Source of the DNA: Ampullaceana balthica
Lineage: Eukaryota; Mollusca; Gastropoda; Lymnaeidae
DNA length: 64,000 nucleotides
Direction: 5' to 3'
Assembly: GCA_944989445.1 (NCBI GenBank)
Contig: CALYLW010000014.1
Span: 2,330,978-2,394,977 of the forward strand
Shown here: positions 43,801-52,911 of the stretch, one piece after another
Layout: each line of letters starts with the position of its first letter
Position numbering within the stretch: position 1 is the stretch's first letter
Notes under the pieces: generated by a model
What the model was told of the DNA's origin: nothing
Seen by the model: only the letters and a program-made list of their open reading frames with translations
Databases searched by the model: none
Position numbers and translations under genes: made by a program

Positions 43801-46800
43801 AAAAACCTTTACATTTCAATTCAGTTTCATCATGGATATATTTATCAAGATCGTTAAAAAGTGAATGGCAAAAATATCTTAAACATATATGAAAAAAGAC
43901 ATTTGGGGCCCTCCGTCACCGAAGAAAATGTCATTAGAAGTTCAAAAACCTTGAGTATTTTAATATGGGCTACCAAGTTTTTTATACAAAATTTGGTTAA
44001 GATCCAATCATTTACTCAGTAGCTAACGCATAAACTAATTTTTATATAGTTCGTATAAGCAAAAAACGACAGTAAGAGATAGAGGGTCCAGTTATTGCAA
44101 GAAATAAAGTGCGAAACACATGTTCATTTGAATAAATTTCAAAATGCATAAATTTATTTATATTTATCAATAATGGTAAAATTTGACTGTGCGATAAAAT
44201 ATTAAACATACATTTTGGGCTCCCTGCCCCAAGGAAAAGAAAATTACGAGTTCAGTGCCCTATAGTAATAAAATATAGACCCTCGAGTTTTTATATAATA
44301 AGATGGGTCAAGACCCATTAACTTTTTCAGAATTTTACGCTAATACTAATTTTTATACAGCTAATATAATGAAAAAAAACGAAATTTAGGGGCCCCTGGG
44401 CCCATTCGGTGAAAGATTTCAATTTAAAAAATGCTGTTCATTTTAATTCAGTTTCCTCATAGATATATTCCTTAAGATCGTGAAAAATTAAATGGGGAAA
44501 ACTATCTCAAACATATACGAAGAAAAGACATTTGGGGCCCCAGGCCCCGAAGGAATGGAAATTTGAATTTCTGTGCCCTATAGTATTTTAATATCGGCTA
44601 CCAAGTTTTTGTATACAAATTTTGGTTAAGGTCCATTCATTTACTCGGTAGCTAACGCATAAACTTATTTTTATATACCTCATATAAGCAAAAAACTACA
44701 TTATGGGCCCCAGGGCCTAATTATCGCAAGAAATAAAGTGCGAAAGACATTTTAATTTGAATAAATTTCAAAATACATACATTTATTTATATGTCTCAAT
44801 ATTGAATGAACGATAAAATATTGAACATTTACTAAAAATGAAATTTTGGGCCCCCTGCCCCAAGGGAATGAAAATTAGGAGTTCAGTGCCCTATAGTAAT
44901 AAAATATAGACCCTTAAGTTTTTATATATTAAGATGGGTCAAGATCCATTAATTTTCTCAGTATTTAACGCGAATACTAATTTTTATACAGCTAATATAA
45001 GGAAAAAAACGACATTTAGGGGCCCCTTTAGTGAAAGGTGTCAATTTCAAAAACCTGTTCATTTAATTCAGTTTTCCTCATAGATATATTCCTCAAGATC
45101 GTGAAAAATTGAATGGGGAAAAATATCTTAAACATATACGAAGAAAAGACATTTGGGGCCCCCGGCACCGAATATATTGACATTAGAAGTTTAGAAACCT
45201 TAATTATGTCAATATGGGCTACTAAATTTTTGTATGCAAATTTTGGTTAAGATGCATTCATTTACTCAGTAGCTAACGCAAAAACTAATTTTTATATAGC
45301 TCACATAAGCAAAAAACGACATTAAGGGCCCCAGTGCAAGATATAAAGTTCAAAATACCTGTTCATTTCAATCTGTATAATAATGGATACATGTGTCATT
45401 AGTTGTCAATATTGTTAATAATTGAATGGTGAATAAAATCTTAAACGTTTAAGAAAAAGAATTTTTTGGGCCCCCAGCCCCGAAGGAATGACTATTAGGA
45501 GTTCAGTTCCCTTTAGTGTTTTAATATTGGCTATCAAATTTTTATATACAAAGTTTGGTTAAGATCCATCAATTTACACAGTAGCTAGCGCTGAAACTAA
45601 ATTTTATATAGCTCATATAAGCAAAAAATGACATTATGGGTCCCCGGCGCCCCATGAGTGATAAATTTAGAAAAAAAGTTGCCAGTCTCCAAAAGTTTCA
45701 TGATGATCGGATGAATGGTTTAGTCAGCTATAAAGGACATGCACACAGACATACATTGATTTTTATATATATAGATTAACAAAAACGACATTAAGGGCCC
45801 CCGGGCCCAATCGGTGCAAGAGAATAACTTTAAAATACCTGTTCATTTCAATCTGGATCATGATAGATATATTAGTCAATGCTTTTCAAGATCGTGTAAA
45901 TCATAACGGGAATAAAGTATTTAACGCTTACAAAAAAAAGGATTTTGGCCCCCGGCCCCGAAGGAACGGACATTAGGAGTTCAATGCCATATGATACTTT
46001 AATATAGGTTATCAAGTTGTTATGTACCAAGTTTGGTCAAGATCCATTCATTTTCCAAGCAGCTAAGCCCTAAACTAATTTTTATATAGCTCATATAAGA
46101 AAAAATTCTCATTATGGGCCCCCGGTGCCCCATGAGTGTTAAATTTTGAAAAAAAGTAGCCTATTTCCATCCCTGGAGCGTACTCAAAAGTCTCCAAAAG
46201 TTTCATGGCGATCGGATGAATGGTTTAGTCAGCTATAATAGACATGCATACATACATACATACATACATACTTTGATTTTTATATATATAGATTAAACAA
46301 TATAATTTACAATTGTCACGCAAGTAGTGTCTGTCAGTCAGTCCTGAAGCTACTAATTTTAGAAAGCAGGGAAAACCAAATTGCTGCACCAATGCATCAA
46401 AAGGTGTGCAAATTAAATATGCGCTGTAAAAAAATTATATGACGTCATTGTTTTCGCTCATATTTTAATTTTGGAAAAGGGATCAATGTAAAAAGAGCAT
46501 TTGATGATGGTTAATTATAAAATCAAAAAGCAAAGGAGGCGCCGTAGGCGCCCTACAATCAGGGCCGTCCTAACGCTTAGGCCCGTTGGGCATTTGCCCG
46601 AGGACCCACGAGCATAGGGGCACCATGGGAATATATTTATTTATATATATTATGTTAATTTATATTTTATTCCTTCGGGTGAGGGGCCCAACTCTATTTC
46701 TTTGTCCGGCGGCCCCAAATGGTGTAAAGACGGCTCTGCCTACAGCCCCTATTATAAAATACTTTGTGTACATTTCAGAAAGTTTAATATTCCGTATTTA

Positions 46801-49800
46801 TCAAACAAGGACAAGTTAGTTGGGCTTTTGAAAAAGGTCGGTGCCGTAGGCACCCTAAAAAAGTGCATTTTTTAATAAAATAAATAGATTTCAGCTGAAA
46901 ACTTCCGTTATTTTTGACGGGTGATACGCTAGTATATATATATATATTACGGCCAAAGCCCGAAGTCGGCCACTTCGCGAAAATTACTGTCACTTATTAC
47001 ATGAGAATGAACATTTTTTTGCATTTTGAATAACATAATTGTTTGTACCACCGCGACCTCTGTCAACAACTGGTATACGAACGCAGACGTTATCTCCAAC
47101 TTTCACTGGTGGGAATTATGCATCTGAACTTCTAAGCATTTTCGCAGCTTCACTTTGCAAACTGTTGTGAGCTGCTGGCCTTTTCTTCCTGATTTCTTTG
47201 CCGGCCAATTCGTGAAATGGCCGAACTTCGGGCTTTGACCATAACATATATAAATAATAAAAAAAACAATTCAAGAAAAAATTCCTTTTTTTTCTTTCTT
47301 TTTTAAAAAAAGACATTGTTTATAGAATTATTTGCTGAACATTCTACGGAGGTAAACTTTTCAAAACTAATGAAGAAGAAACGGTGATGTGAAATGCTCT
47401 AATCAGTGGTTCTCGGCCTGTGGTCCGCGGACCACTAGTGTCATCGGTTGTCCACGAGCAAAGGTTGAAATTTTAATTTTTAAAATTAAAAACACGAAAA
47501 GTTATAAATGTTGTGCCATTTTATATATATTGATTAAGTTTAATCCCTCGATGGTGATAACATTGCACTGAAAATAATATGTTTTGATTCTATTTTTTCT
47601 TATAGCTATACCGAAATCACAAAATGTCACACTAGATTCTATAAGACTATAGATGTTATATTGACATTCAGAAATAATTTTTTAAAACCATTGATTAAAT
47701 TAGTCTTAAATTAATATTACTATTATTTTAGTAATAAAATAATTAAATTGATTGAACAAAGGGATACATTTCTAATAAAGAAAATAAAACAATATAAGAA
47801 AAACAATGATGATTCATCAGACTCATCCTAACAATCTATGTGTGAATCTAATGCAGTTCTGGAGTGAAAGAAAAAAAGAATTTCCATACGAAGAAATTAT
47901 GAAGAATATTTGCGCTTTGGGTTTATAAGCGTCATAGTAAATGATCAACCCAGATCAGAGTGTGTTATATGCCCACAAATTCTTGCAAATGAATCGATGA
48001 AACCTGCTAAAGTCGGAAAACATCTTAAAATAATCTTATTGACTGCTTAGAGAAACCATTGGAAGACTTTCTGAGCAAAAAACATTCACTTGATAGTCAC
48101 AAGTCCTGCATACGACAAGCAACCAAAGTCAATGAAAATGCTTAAAAGCATCACATCTTATTGCTATACAAGTTGCACAGGCCAAAAAGCATGGTTATCT
48201 AGGGGGAAAGTGTTTAAAATAATGTTTGAATTACGTTGATACTGTGAGAGAATTTCTTGGAAAATAAAAAATAAAAGTTTTTTGATAATTAGAACGAAAG
48301 CTTATGTGTTGCTGTTCTGGCCTACTTGGCTTTTTTTTGAGAGCTGAATAAACGTTACTCATCTCTGCAAGGAAAGCAGAAACATTAAATTAATCTCAGT
48401 GACAATGTGTCTGCTTTTACAAAAAAGCTTGATCTTTGGATTTTTTTTTATTAAAGTGTAACTTTGAAATGTTTGATCAATTGTACGAATTTACAGAAAA
48501 ACTAGAAAATGCTCACAAAAAAAACAACATGTGTTGATAAATTGTATTACTTACCATATTTAATCACAGAAGTATCAATTTACTAATATATTGTTTATTT
48601 TAACGTTCACGCTTTTTCGTTAGTTTCCAGTCCCATTCTTGCACACATAGACTCATTAAATTTACCAACATCGAATTTAAACCAATTCATTGACCTGACT
48701 AGCAATACTACTTTGAATATGTGTCATCAGAAAGCTTTTAAAATACTTTACCCATTGCAACAACATATCTTTGCGACTGTAGATTTTCTGCATTGGTTAC
48801 AATCGAAACAAAACATGGTTCCCGACTTGAAGTTGAGGAAGAACTACGATGGAGTCTTTCAAGTATTACACCTCGTTTGGATATGCTGTGCTCAAATGTG
48901 CAAAGTATAGGCTCGCACTAAATAAACTAATGGAGCAGTTTTACTAATACTAACTACAGTTTATGACTTAAAGTTTTTTTTATTATATAGTGTTGTTATT
49001 CGTCCGTCGTGGTCGACGATGACCAGTCTCATCATTTTTGCTGGGCCGCCACATGTGTCCTCTGGTGGCTTATTAACCCTATTTTGGCACGAAAAAGGCG
49101 TCCGCATGTCGGACAAGAGATGGATGCGGTCCCTTCTGAAGGGTTCTGGGTACGTTCCTTTCTGGCTTGACGTTTTAACTTGGCAGCCTGTTGTCTATTA
49201 GCCTCACAGACAGCTGCGCCATTCCATATCATAGAGCGCCGTTTGGCTCGGTTACTGGCTGCTGATTCCCAGAAGTCATGTCCGATGTCGAAGGCCTACA
49301 GAGCAGTTTTAAGTGCATCCTTGTAGCGCTTTCGTGGACCTCCGCGTGCTCTATGCCCTTTGGTAAGCTCACCATAGAAGAGCCTCTTGGGGAGGCGATG
49401 GTCGGGCATGCGCACTAGATGCCCCGCCCAGCGTAGTTGGCTTTGCATGAGGCTAGTGTGGATGCTGGGGAGTCCTGACCTGGCTAATATTTCGGTGTCT
49501 GGAACTTTTTCCTGCCATTTTATATTGAGAATTTGTCTAAGGCTTTTGGTGTGGAAGTGGTTCAGCAACCTCGTAATATAGTAAGCAATAAGAATTCAAC
49601 AATACTATAAGTATAAGTCAAGTATATGTGACATTTGTTCGTTACAAAAGAAAGCCATTACAATTTGTTTCCATTCAGCATTTGTTATTTGGAGCACGCA
49701 AATCGTATCATATTAGTATAGTTTTACTAACTAACATGTCTACTAATAACTAGTTATATAAAAAGTATAATTATATCTATATTTTTATCACAGCAGAAGT

Positions 49801-50289
49801 ACAATTTTCAGATTTGGTCCGCGGCTACGACACACCTTTTTTCAAGTGGTCCTTGAATCTTAAAAGGCTGAGAACAAATAATCTAATGCATAATTTAATA
49901 TTTTAAAATATTCGACAGGGCTTTGCCAATGTTTATAAGCTTTTGTAGAAACGGCCTTCTGCCATAAATAATTACAACTTATATTTTTTATAGAATTAAA
50001 TGTAAACGAAAATTTCAAACTGAAAATAATGTTAGTAAATTATTGCGATTTACTAACGCTTATGATTACTACTTAATTTATATTATATCCTGCAATTTAA
50101 AGACCGAAGGGTAATTTAAATTAATTAAAAATATTGAGATATTTTCTAGTTTTTACAAAAATTCCTTTATAACTAAATTTTATAAATTCCTTTTCTTTTA
50201 GAGTGCCACACATTTTGATAAAGTCAGATTACCCTGGCGATGAAAACGTTTGGTATATCGAAGAAGCTAACAGGAGAGTCTTGGTTTAG
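32541..50289 (+). CDS. F-box gene C, FBXO39-like, eight exons
   Basis: Exons: 32541-32648, 33785-about 33908, 35165-35391, 38939-39100, 39821-39941, 40472-40665, 42839-42969, 50202-50289 (TAG). Exon 1 encodes PPWSDLPETVVIKIFQCLGD and with exon 2 (VTRKWHQVFCSPRLWRTRKI) makes a clear F-box, the SKP1-binding part of an SCF ubiquitin ligase adaptor. Exons 3-8 give a leucine-rich region as in FBXO39/FBXO33 (for example RFTNISTLRLDVIFLSDELF). Length about 370 aa, a little short of the roughly 440 aa vertebrate relative. Oddities: the exon 2 donor seen in gene D (AATG-GTAAAG) is GAAG-TTAAAG here, and the first exon 6 acceptor is CAA instead of CAG, leaving an in-frame AG three bases on. The introns are swollen by nested elements. 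It may therefore be damaged; all exons are otherwise open. Confidence 0.78.
32747..33308. repeat. Solo LTR, 562 bp
   Basis: Starts TGTTAAGTCTC and ends CCCTGACA, flanked by GTTGA on both sides (32742-32746, 33309-33313), a 5-bp duplication. The intact MITE in genes B and D lacks it. It contains atctatatataacggg, a possible TATA region. It differs from the gypsy LTR at 32032. No internal region remains. Confidence 0.8.
33381..33545. mobile_element. hAT MITE (CAATGTTCCC ends), gene C intron 1
   Basis: Starts CAATGTTCCCTTTAAGG and ends CTTAGAGGGAACATTG. Flanked by AACGGGAG and ACCGGGAG, 8 bp with one mismatch. Confidence 0.85.
33651..34290 (+). other. Exon 2 flanks and intron 2 of gene C
   Basis: Apart from exon 2, this is duplicated intron sequence with CCATTGCCTTAACACCATGA-like repeats, also in gene D (53640-54180). 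No other gene seen. Confidence 0.6.
34291..35101. mobile_element. hAT element (CAGTGGCGTAGCTAG ends), non-coding
   Basis: Starts CAGTGGCGTAGCTAG and ends CCAGCTACGCCACTG. Flanked by CATTACCA and CATTTCCA, 8 bp with one mismatch. Gene D is uninterrupted here. No transposase. A PIF-like MITE (34350-34752) lies inside. Confidence 0.85.
34350..34752. mobile_element. PIF-like MITE nested in the hAT element
   Basis: Starts GGAGCGTACATAAATGACGT and ends TTTATGGACGGTGAC, flanked by TTA on both sides. Same family as 4077 and 36118. Confidence 0.75.
35571..36003. mobile_element. AATCGATTAAT MITE, copy 2 (reverse)
   Basis: Runs from AGGTCTGGTACTGATTAAAT to TAATCGTTAATTTCCAC, the reverse of copies at 9350 and 42357. 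Gene D is uninterrupted here. Confidence 0.65.
36349..38661 (-). mobile_element. L2-like LINE, 5'-truncated
   Basis: Flanked by GTGTAA on both sides (36343-36348 and 38662-38667); gene D has the single-copy site (cgcGTGTAACGATGC). The 3' end shows the typical L2-group tail: TGTAAAGCGCTGTGAGCCC, then CAGCGCTATATAAATAA, then (TTATTA)n. Inserted in the antisense direction in intron 3 of gene C. Confidence 0.88.
36545..38641 (-). CDS. L2-like LINE reverse transcriptase, 698 aa, open
   Basis: Non-LTR reverse transcriptase without frameshift or stop. Motifs: NNYRPVSNISFLSKVIEKLV near residue 255, LLDLSAAFDTVDHQILL near 325, YGVPQGSVLGPVLF near 380, catalytic FADDTQLY near 413, then the thumb and the C-terminal region with LVCALVLARMDYCNSLLSGA and TPLLRSLHWLPIQARIDYKL, typical of the L2/Rex/CR1 group. 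The N-terminal endonuclease is lost by 5' truncation, and the apparent start Met is simply the first one inside the fragment. The clean frame indicates a young insertion; it could still encode RT but would not be autonomous. Confidence 0.92.
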   Translation of the reverse strand: MAVSPDLCPTLDKLNSTLLSVLDLHAPVTRHNVKSTRSAPWYSTIREELRRAKKARRIAEKTWLKSRLVVNKQIYSAAKRCVTNIVHQAKTSYFNNKIITSSTSRQLFNVCNNLRGSGKAMVLPSVYPLHQQPDIFCNFFINKIAKIRDELDGTLLPPHDLSPSFAVRSGFDMFQPVTENEVKSIILKSKPTSCPLDPIPTPLLVESLDLLLPTVTNIVNESLKSGTFPSLCKSAIIKPLLKKKGLDQNNLNNYRPVSNISFLSKVIEKLVLKQLFSYLNDHTLLSPNQSAYRPYHSTETTLLKVTNDLLLALDSGKISILVLLDLSAAFDTVDHQILLKTLQNYFGISGSVLAWFQSYLSNRSQVVSVDGCISHKADLLYGVPQGSVLGPVLFVLYTRPLFLLLEKHSVKSQSFADDTQLYTHTDPSNMDSAVQLLQECIGEVKSWMTLSKLKLNDDKTEALLFCNNKSRSTLSLPKSIHVASSDILFTTSTRNLGYIISDNMSINNFINHICRSAYTAIRQISSIRHYLSVSATKTLVCALVLARMDYCNSLLSGAPKQCIERIQKVQNSAARLVLKSKKHDHVTPLLRSLHWLPIQARIDYKLAVLCHNFFSDSCPSYLTELLSVYSPTRQLRSSADTRVLSVPTTRTKTFGERSFSFCAAKKWNSLPLHIRGIQTTKSFKTALKTHLFKIYFQN
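40203..40421 (+). mobile_element. tRNA-derived SINE, copy 2, in intron 5 of gene C
   Basis: tRNA-like head with A box GGCAGCGCGCTCGACTGG and perfect B box GGTTCGAATCC (about 40246), then the same body as copy 1 at 26742. The roughly 1.1 kb of intron that surrounds this spot in other copies is missing, so the SINE sits on a deletion junction. Confidence 0.8.
40785..40880. repeat. (ATT)n microsatellite
   Basis: About 30 ATT triplets with few interruptions in intron 6 of gene C, expanded from a short T-rich stretch in the other copies. Confidence 0.95.
41085..41580 (+). mobile_element. Single Helentron-like unit (family 2) in intron 6 of gene C
   Basis: Starts AAATCCTTTATATTAACTCG, right inverse ATAAAGGATTTATAGTC, hairpin-capable tail. 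Genes A, B and D have the uninterrupted site (attaatttttatctacttat in B). Insertion is in a T run with no clear duplication. Confidence 0.85.
42357..42784. mobile_element. AATCGATTAAT MITE, copy 3
   Basis: Starts AGGGCTGTGGAAATTAACG and ends CAGTACCAGCCCTA. Flanked by TATTTACT and ATTTTACT. Genes A, B and D have the empty site. The 8-bp target points to hAT. Confidence 0.75.
43038..43229. mobile_element. hAT MITE (CAATGTTCCC ends), gene C intron 7
   Basis: Starts CAATGTTCCCTTTAAGC and ends GAGAGAACGTTCC, homologous to 33381 and 18940. Confidence 0.75.
43276..46292 (-). mobile_element. Non-autonomous Helitron with GGGGCCCC modules
   Basis: Reading the minus strand, it starts TCTATATATATAAAAATC (46292) after an A and ends with a hairpin-capable GCAACGCACGACGGGTCTGCTAG (43276; last 20 nt ACGCACGACGGGTCTGCTAG) before a T, the Helitron TC...CTAG rule in an A-T target. 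The inside is a degenerate array of about 310-bp modules, each with two GGGGCCCC-type palindromic cores, repeating as pairs every 620 to 630 bp. A second 5' terminus lies inside at about 45690-45773. No coding capacity. A relative on the other strand is at 55876-57933. Confidence 0.8.
46293..46932 (+). mobile_element. Helitron 3'-end segment with GGCGCC hairpins
   Basis: Ends GACGGGTGATACGCTAG before T. Contains GGCGCCGTAGGCGCC-type palindromes and the caaggacaagttagttgggc module shared with the Helitron at 52055. The part near 46435 (acgtcattgttttcgctca) matches the leader of the Helitron at 10055. The 5' end is not resolved. A MITE is nested at 46560. Confidence 0.6.
46560..46738. mobile_element. 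hAT MITE (CAGGGCCGTC ends)
   Basis: Starts CAGGGCCGTCCTAACGC and ends AAAGACGGCTCTG. Flanked by CCTACAAT and CCTACAGC, 8 bp with two mismatches. Confidence 0.8.
46940..47244 (-). mobile_element. Ginger-like DNA element remnant (KRBA2-type transposase tail)
   Basis: Long inverted repeats: GGCCAAAGCCCGAAGTCGGC at the left and GGCCGAACTTCGGGCTTTGA at the right. Between them the minus strand reads AKEIRKKRPAAHN, AAKMLRSSDA-stop and, after it, PPVKVGDNVCVRIPVVDRGR. The VGDNV...VPDVDRGRGDPRN-like signature is that of KRAB-A domain-containing protein 2-type proteins derived from Ginger2/TDD transposons. It looks like an internally deleted copy that kept a piece of the transposase C-terminus. Family naming is from recall and should be taken as likely. 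Confidence 0.6.
47870..48931 (+). pseudogene. hAT transposase remnant (ZBED5/FAM200-like)
   Basis: An N-terminal segment near 47895 reads YLRFGFISVIVNDQPRSECV, CPQILANESMKPAKVGKHLK, matching the BED-like start of ZBED5-type transposases. A C-terminal segment at 48755-48931 reads TTYLCDCRFSALVTIETKHG, VEEELRWSLSSITPRLDMLC, SIGSH-stop, which is the hAT dimerisation domain and end. The catalytic middle is missing or eroded, and frames shift repeatedly. Inactive. Confidence 0.75.
49005..49585 (-). pseudogene. LINE ORF2 C-terminal fragment with zinc finger
   Basis: 49568-49296 reads FHTKSLRQILNIKWQEKVPD and SQLRWAGHLVRMPDHRLPKR, the region common near the C-terminus of many animal LINE proteins. 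After a frameshift, 49232-49032 gives SCPTCGRLFRAKIGLISHQR, a C2H2-like tail. 5'-truncated; inserted in the hAT element. Confidence 0.8.
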
Positions 50290-50859
50290 TAGAATCAACT
50301 ACACAAGTCAGAAGAAACGCCATGGAAAGTCAGCGAATGACGAAACTTACATTTAAAAGAAAAGAAGTACATTTTTGAAAATGCGGTGGTATAGTTCACT
50401 CATTGAATAAAAACTGTAATATTGTGAGAGATGTAAGGATATTGATTTTAAAGAAGTTTAACAAGATTTACAACGCATGCATCGTATTTAAGCTACAGAA
50501 ATGTGTGGGAAAAATATCAACAACAAACAACGCTTTGGCAAACTGTTACTGATGTTAAGTTCATTTATTTTGTACAGCGATAATGAGATATCTGTCTAAG
50601 TATTGATTATTGAGTTACATAATGAGGTTTACTTAACGTTTGTCTGTCTTGCAAATGTTAACTTAAAAAAGAATCTCAACCATGTTTAAAATTTCAAAAA
50701 GAAATAATATTGCATTAAAATCTGATTCCTACTTTGTTTTTATATATTCTTTCATATTTTTAATGTTAAGAACTTTAAAAAAAATTATAATGTCACTAAG
50801 AATACGTTTTAGAAACATAGTTAACTAGAAAATCACCTCAAACACAACAAAAGTGAAAC
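50290..50859 (+). other. 3' flank of gene C
   Basis: Sequence shared with the flanks of genes A and B. No gene seen. Confidence 0.55.
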
Positions 50860-51445
50860 CAAAAAGCGGTCGATTTCCAGCTAAATTTCCTAAGTAAATT
50901 TAACACAAAAGCCCAGTAGAGGAAATTTAGAAAATATATAAAAATAAGTGTAAATACTATAATGGATGAGAAAGTTCCAACAAAACTAATATCAAATAAA
51001 TAAACAAATGCTTGTTCAATTCTAAATTTTTAAAACTATACAAACAAAAAGAGAACAATTTTTTGAAAAAAAATTAAGGCTATCCATTTAAAAGGGATAC
51101 ACGAAAATACTTAACGATTAAATACGCGACACAAAAGCTTTGTGGTGACCTCCAAAATGAATATATAAACAATGTAATTTCTAAATATAACAATAGATAC
51201 CAATAGAAACTTATGGCCATATATTAAATCCAAAAAATGGAACTTACAGGAATGGCCACACCAAAAGGCCCAAAATAATCAAACCTATAACTATAATGAA
51301 AATGAAACCAAAGCTAACATCCTCAACACAAATTTTGCATCATCATTTTCGGCCTCAGGTGACAAGGAAGTTTTAATAAAATGAAAGAAATAGGTTACAT
51401 GACATTAGACGATATAGGTATACAAACAATCCTAAAAAAATTTTA

Positions 51446-51918
51446 AAAACAACCCCGTAAAAACAAAGTTTTTGACTATAAATCCCTTATATATGAGACA
51501 TAACTAAAAGTATTGATTATGTTGTGGGGAAAGGTCTTGTCACCTGAAGTCAAGTGACCCGTAAAATGTAAACGTAGCGACCGCTACATATAGTTTATAT
51601 AGATAAACTAAAAATGCATTAATTTAATTACGGTGAAAAGTGACAAACTTTTACAGACTGAAACCGAAGTTATCTCCCTTGCCACTTCACATAGTTTATA
51701 ATAATTTATATAGATAAACTAAAAATGCATTAATTTAATTACGGTACGTTCGATCGATCTGAAATTTTGATACGATGTATTGTTAGGTGAGACGGGTTCG
51801 TGTGCCAAATTTCAGCTCGATGGCTTCACTGAAAGTGGGTCATTGTCGACGTTTGTTTTTCTGACGAACGAACGAATGACGAATGAGACGGCGGTGAAGT
51901 TAATATAGGGAATTTAAC
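51446..51918 (-). mobile_element. Single Helentron-like unit (family 1, diverged)
   Basis: Minus orientation: CCGTAAAAACAAAGTTTTTG, then TATAAATCCCTTATATATGA at the left and GTTAATATAGGGAATTT at the right. The middle is partly duplicated (taaactaaaaatgcattaat twice). It interrupts the decayed LINE at ctttaaaat/aaacaaaaat. Confidence 0.78.
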
Positions 51919-52054
51919 TCCTAAAAAAACAAAAACAAACAAAACTAGGGTCCAGGTGCATTTCCTGCAAGGTTATAAAAAGAACTAAGCAGCGGTATAT
52001 TTATAACATCATCATCGCGAACCTTCAGTCTAGTAATTTTTATTTTGATAGTTA

Positions 52055-52705
52055 TCATCATATATATATATTTACGCTCAATTATGTATGATGCCTAATG
52101 CTAAGGGAGATCACTCTGATTTTTTAAAATGTTGTGTTGTAAACAGTGCTGATTGACTCATATAGTTATTTTTTGAAACAGTAATTTGGTGCGCTGCGTT
52201 CTAACATTAGTTTAAAAAATCGTGTGGTGATTAGCACTGTAAAAATTATTCAATAAATACTTTGTTTAATATTTCAGGAATATTTCGTATTTATCATACA
52301 AGGATAAGTTACTTGGGCTTTTTACCACAAAAAAAAAGTGGGCGCCTTATTTTGTGTATATTTAATTTAGTTTAATATTACGCTTCTATCATACAAGGAC
52401 AAGTTTGTTGGGCTTTTGAAAAAAGTGGGCGCCGAAGGCGCCCTAAATAAAAGTTGGCGCCGCAGCACAACCTATATTATATACATACTTTGTGTACATT
52501 TCAGGAATATTTTGTATTTATCATACAAGGATAAGTTACTTCGGCTTTTGACATAAAAAAAAATTTTGAAAAAAAAACTATTATAAAATACTTTGTGTAC
52601 ATTTAAGAAATTTTAATATTACGTATTTATCATACAAGGAAACGTTAGTTGGGCTTTTGAAAAAGGTGGGCGCTGCAGGCGCCACGGCGCCGCAGCACAA
52701 ACTAG
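52055..52705 (+). mobile_element. Non-autonomous Helitron, 651 bp, precise ends
   Basis: Starts TCATCATATATATATATTTA and ends CGCAGCACAAACTAG. The left flank ends GATAGTTA and the right flank starts TTTCTTAATAATTTC. The LINE remnants before genes B (about 15930) and C (about 32335) have these two joined, so insertion was exactly between A and T without duplication. GGGCGCCGAAGGCGCCC-type hairpins and repeats of a tcatacaaggacaagttagt module (four copies) fill the 3' half. Confidence 0.88.
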
Positions 52706-52911
52706 TTTCTTAATAATTTCTGGAATTTCCTATAAAGATAACGCAAAACACCTTTCAGCACTTTATTACTCTATCAACATTTCATTTAAAACTCTAATAA
52801 ATTGCAAGAGAAGACATAAATCATGGATTAAGCGTATGAAAAAAATATTTTTAAAAAATAATGAGTAAGAAAATAAATTAAGGATCAACCATAAACTCAA
52901 TTGAGCCAAAG

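Larger units (their letters stand above)
47404..49877 (+). mobile_element. hAT transposon, ZBED5-like, degenerate
   Basis: Left end CAGTGGTTCTCGGCCTGTGG, right end AAAAGGCTGAGAACAA, imperfect inverted repeats (GGTTCTCGGCC against GGCTGAGAAC). The flanks share a TCTAAT core as in an 8-bp duplication; genes A and B lack it. Inserted in intron 7 of gene C in sense direction. A LINE fragment lies within its 3' part. Confidence 0.82.
50860..52840 (+). mobile_element. Decayed, internally deleted LINE before gene D (split)
   Basis: Pieces 50860-51445, 51919-52054 and 52706-52840 together match the LINE remnant before gene C. They are separated by a Helentron-like unit and a Helitron. The right end lies about 70 bp before the start codon of gene D. 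Confidence 0.75.

Noticed and set aside
52055..52705. Satellite DNA
   Set aside because: The precise A^T empty sites in two paralogues and TC...CTAG ends identify a Helitron despite internal tandem modules.
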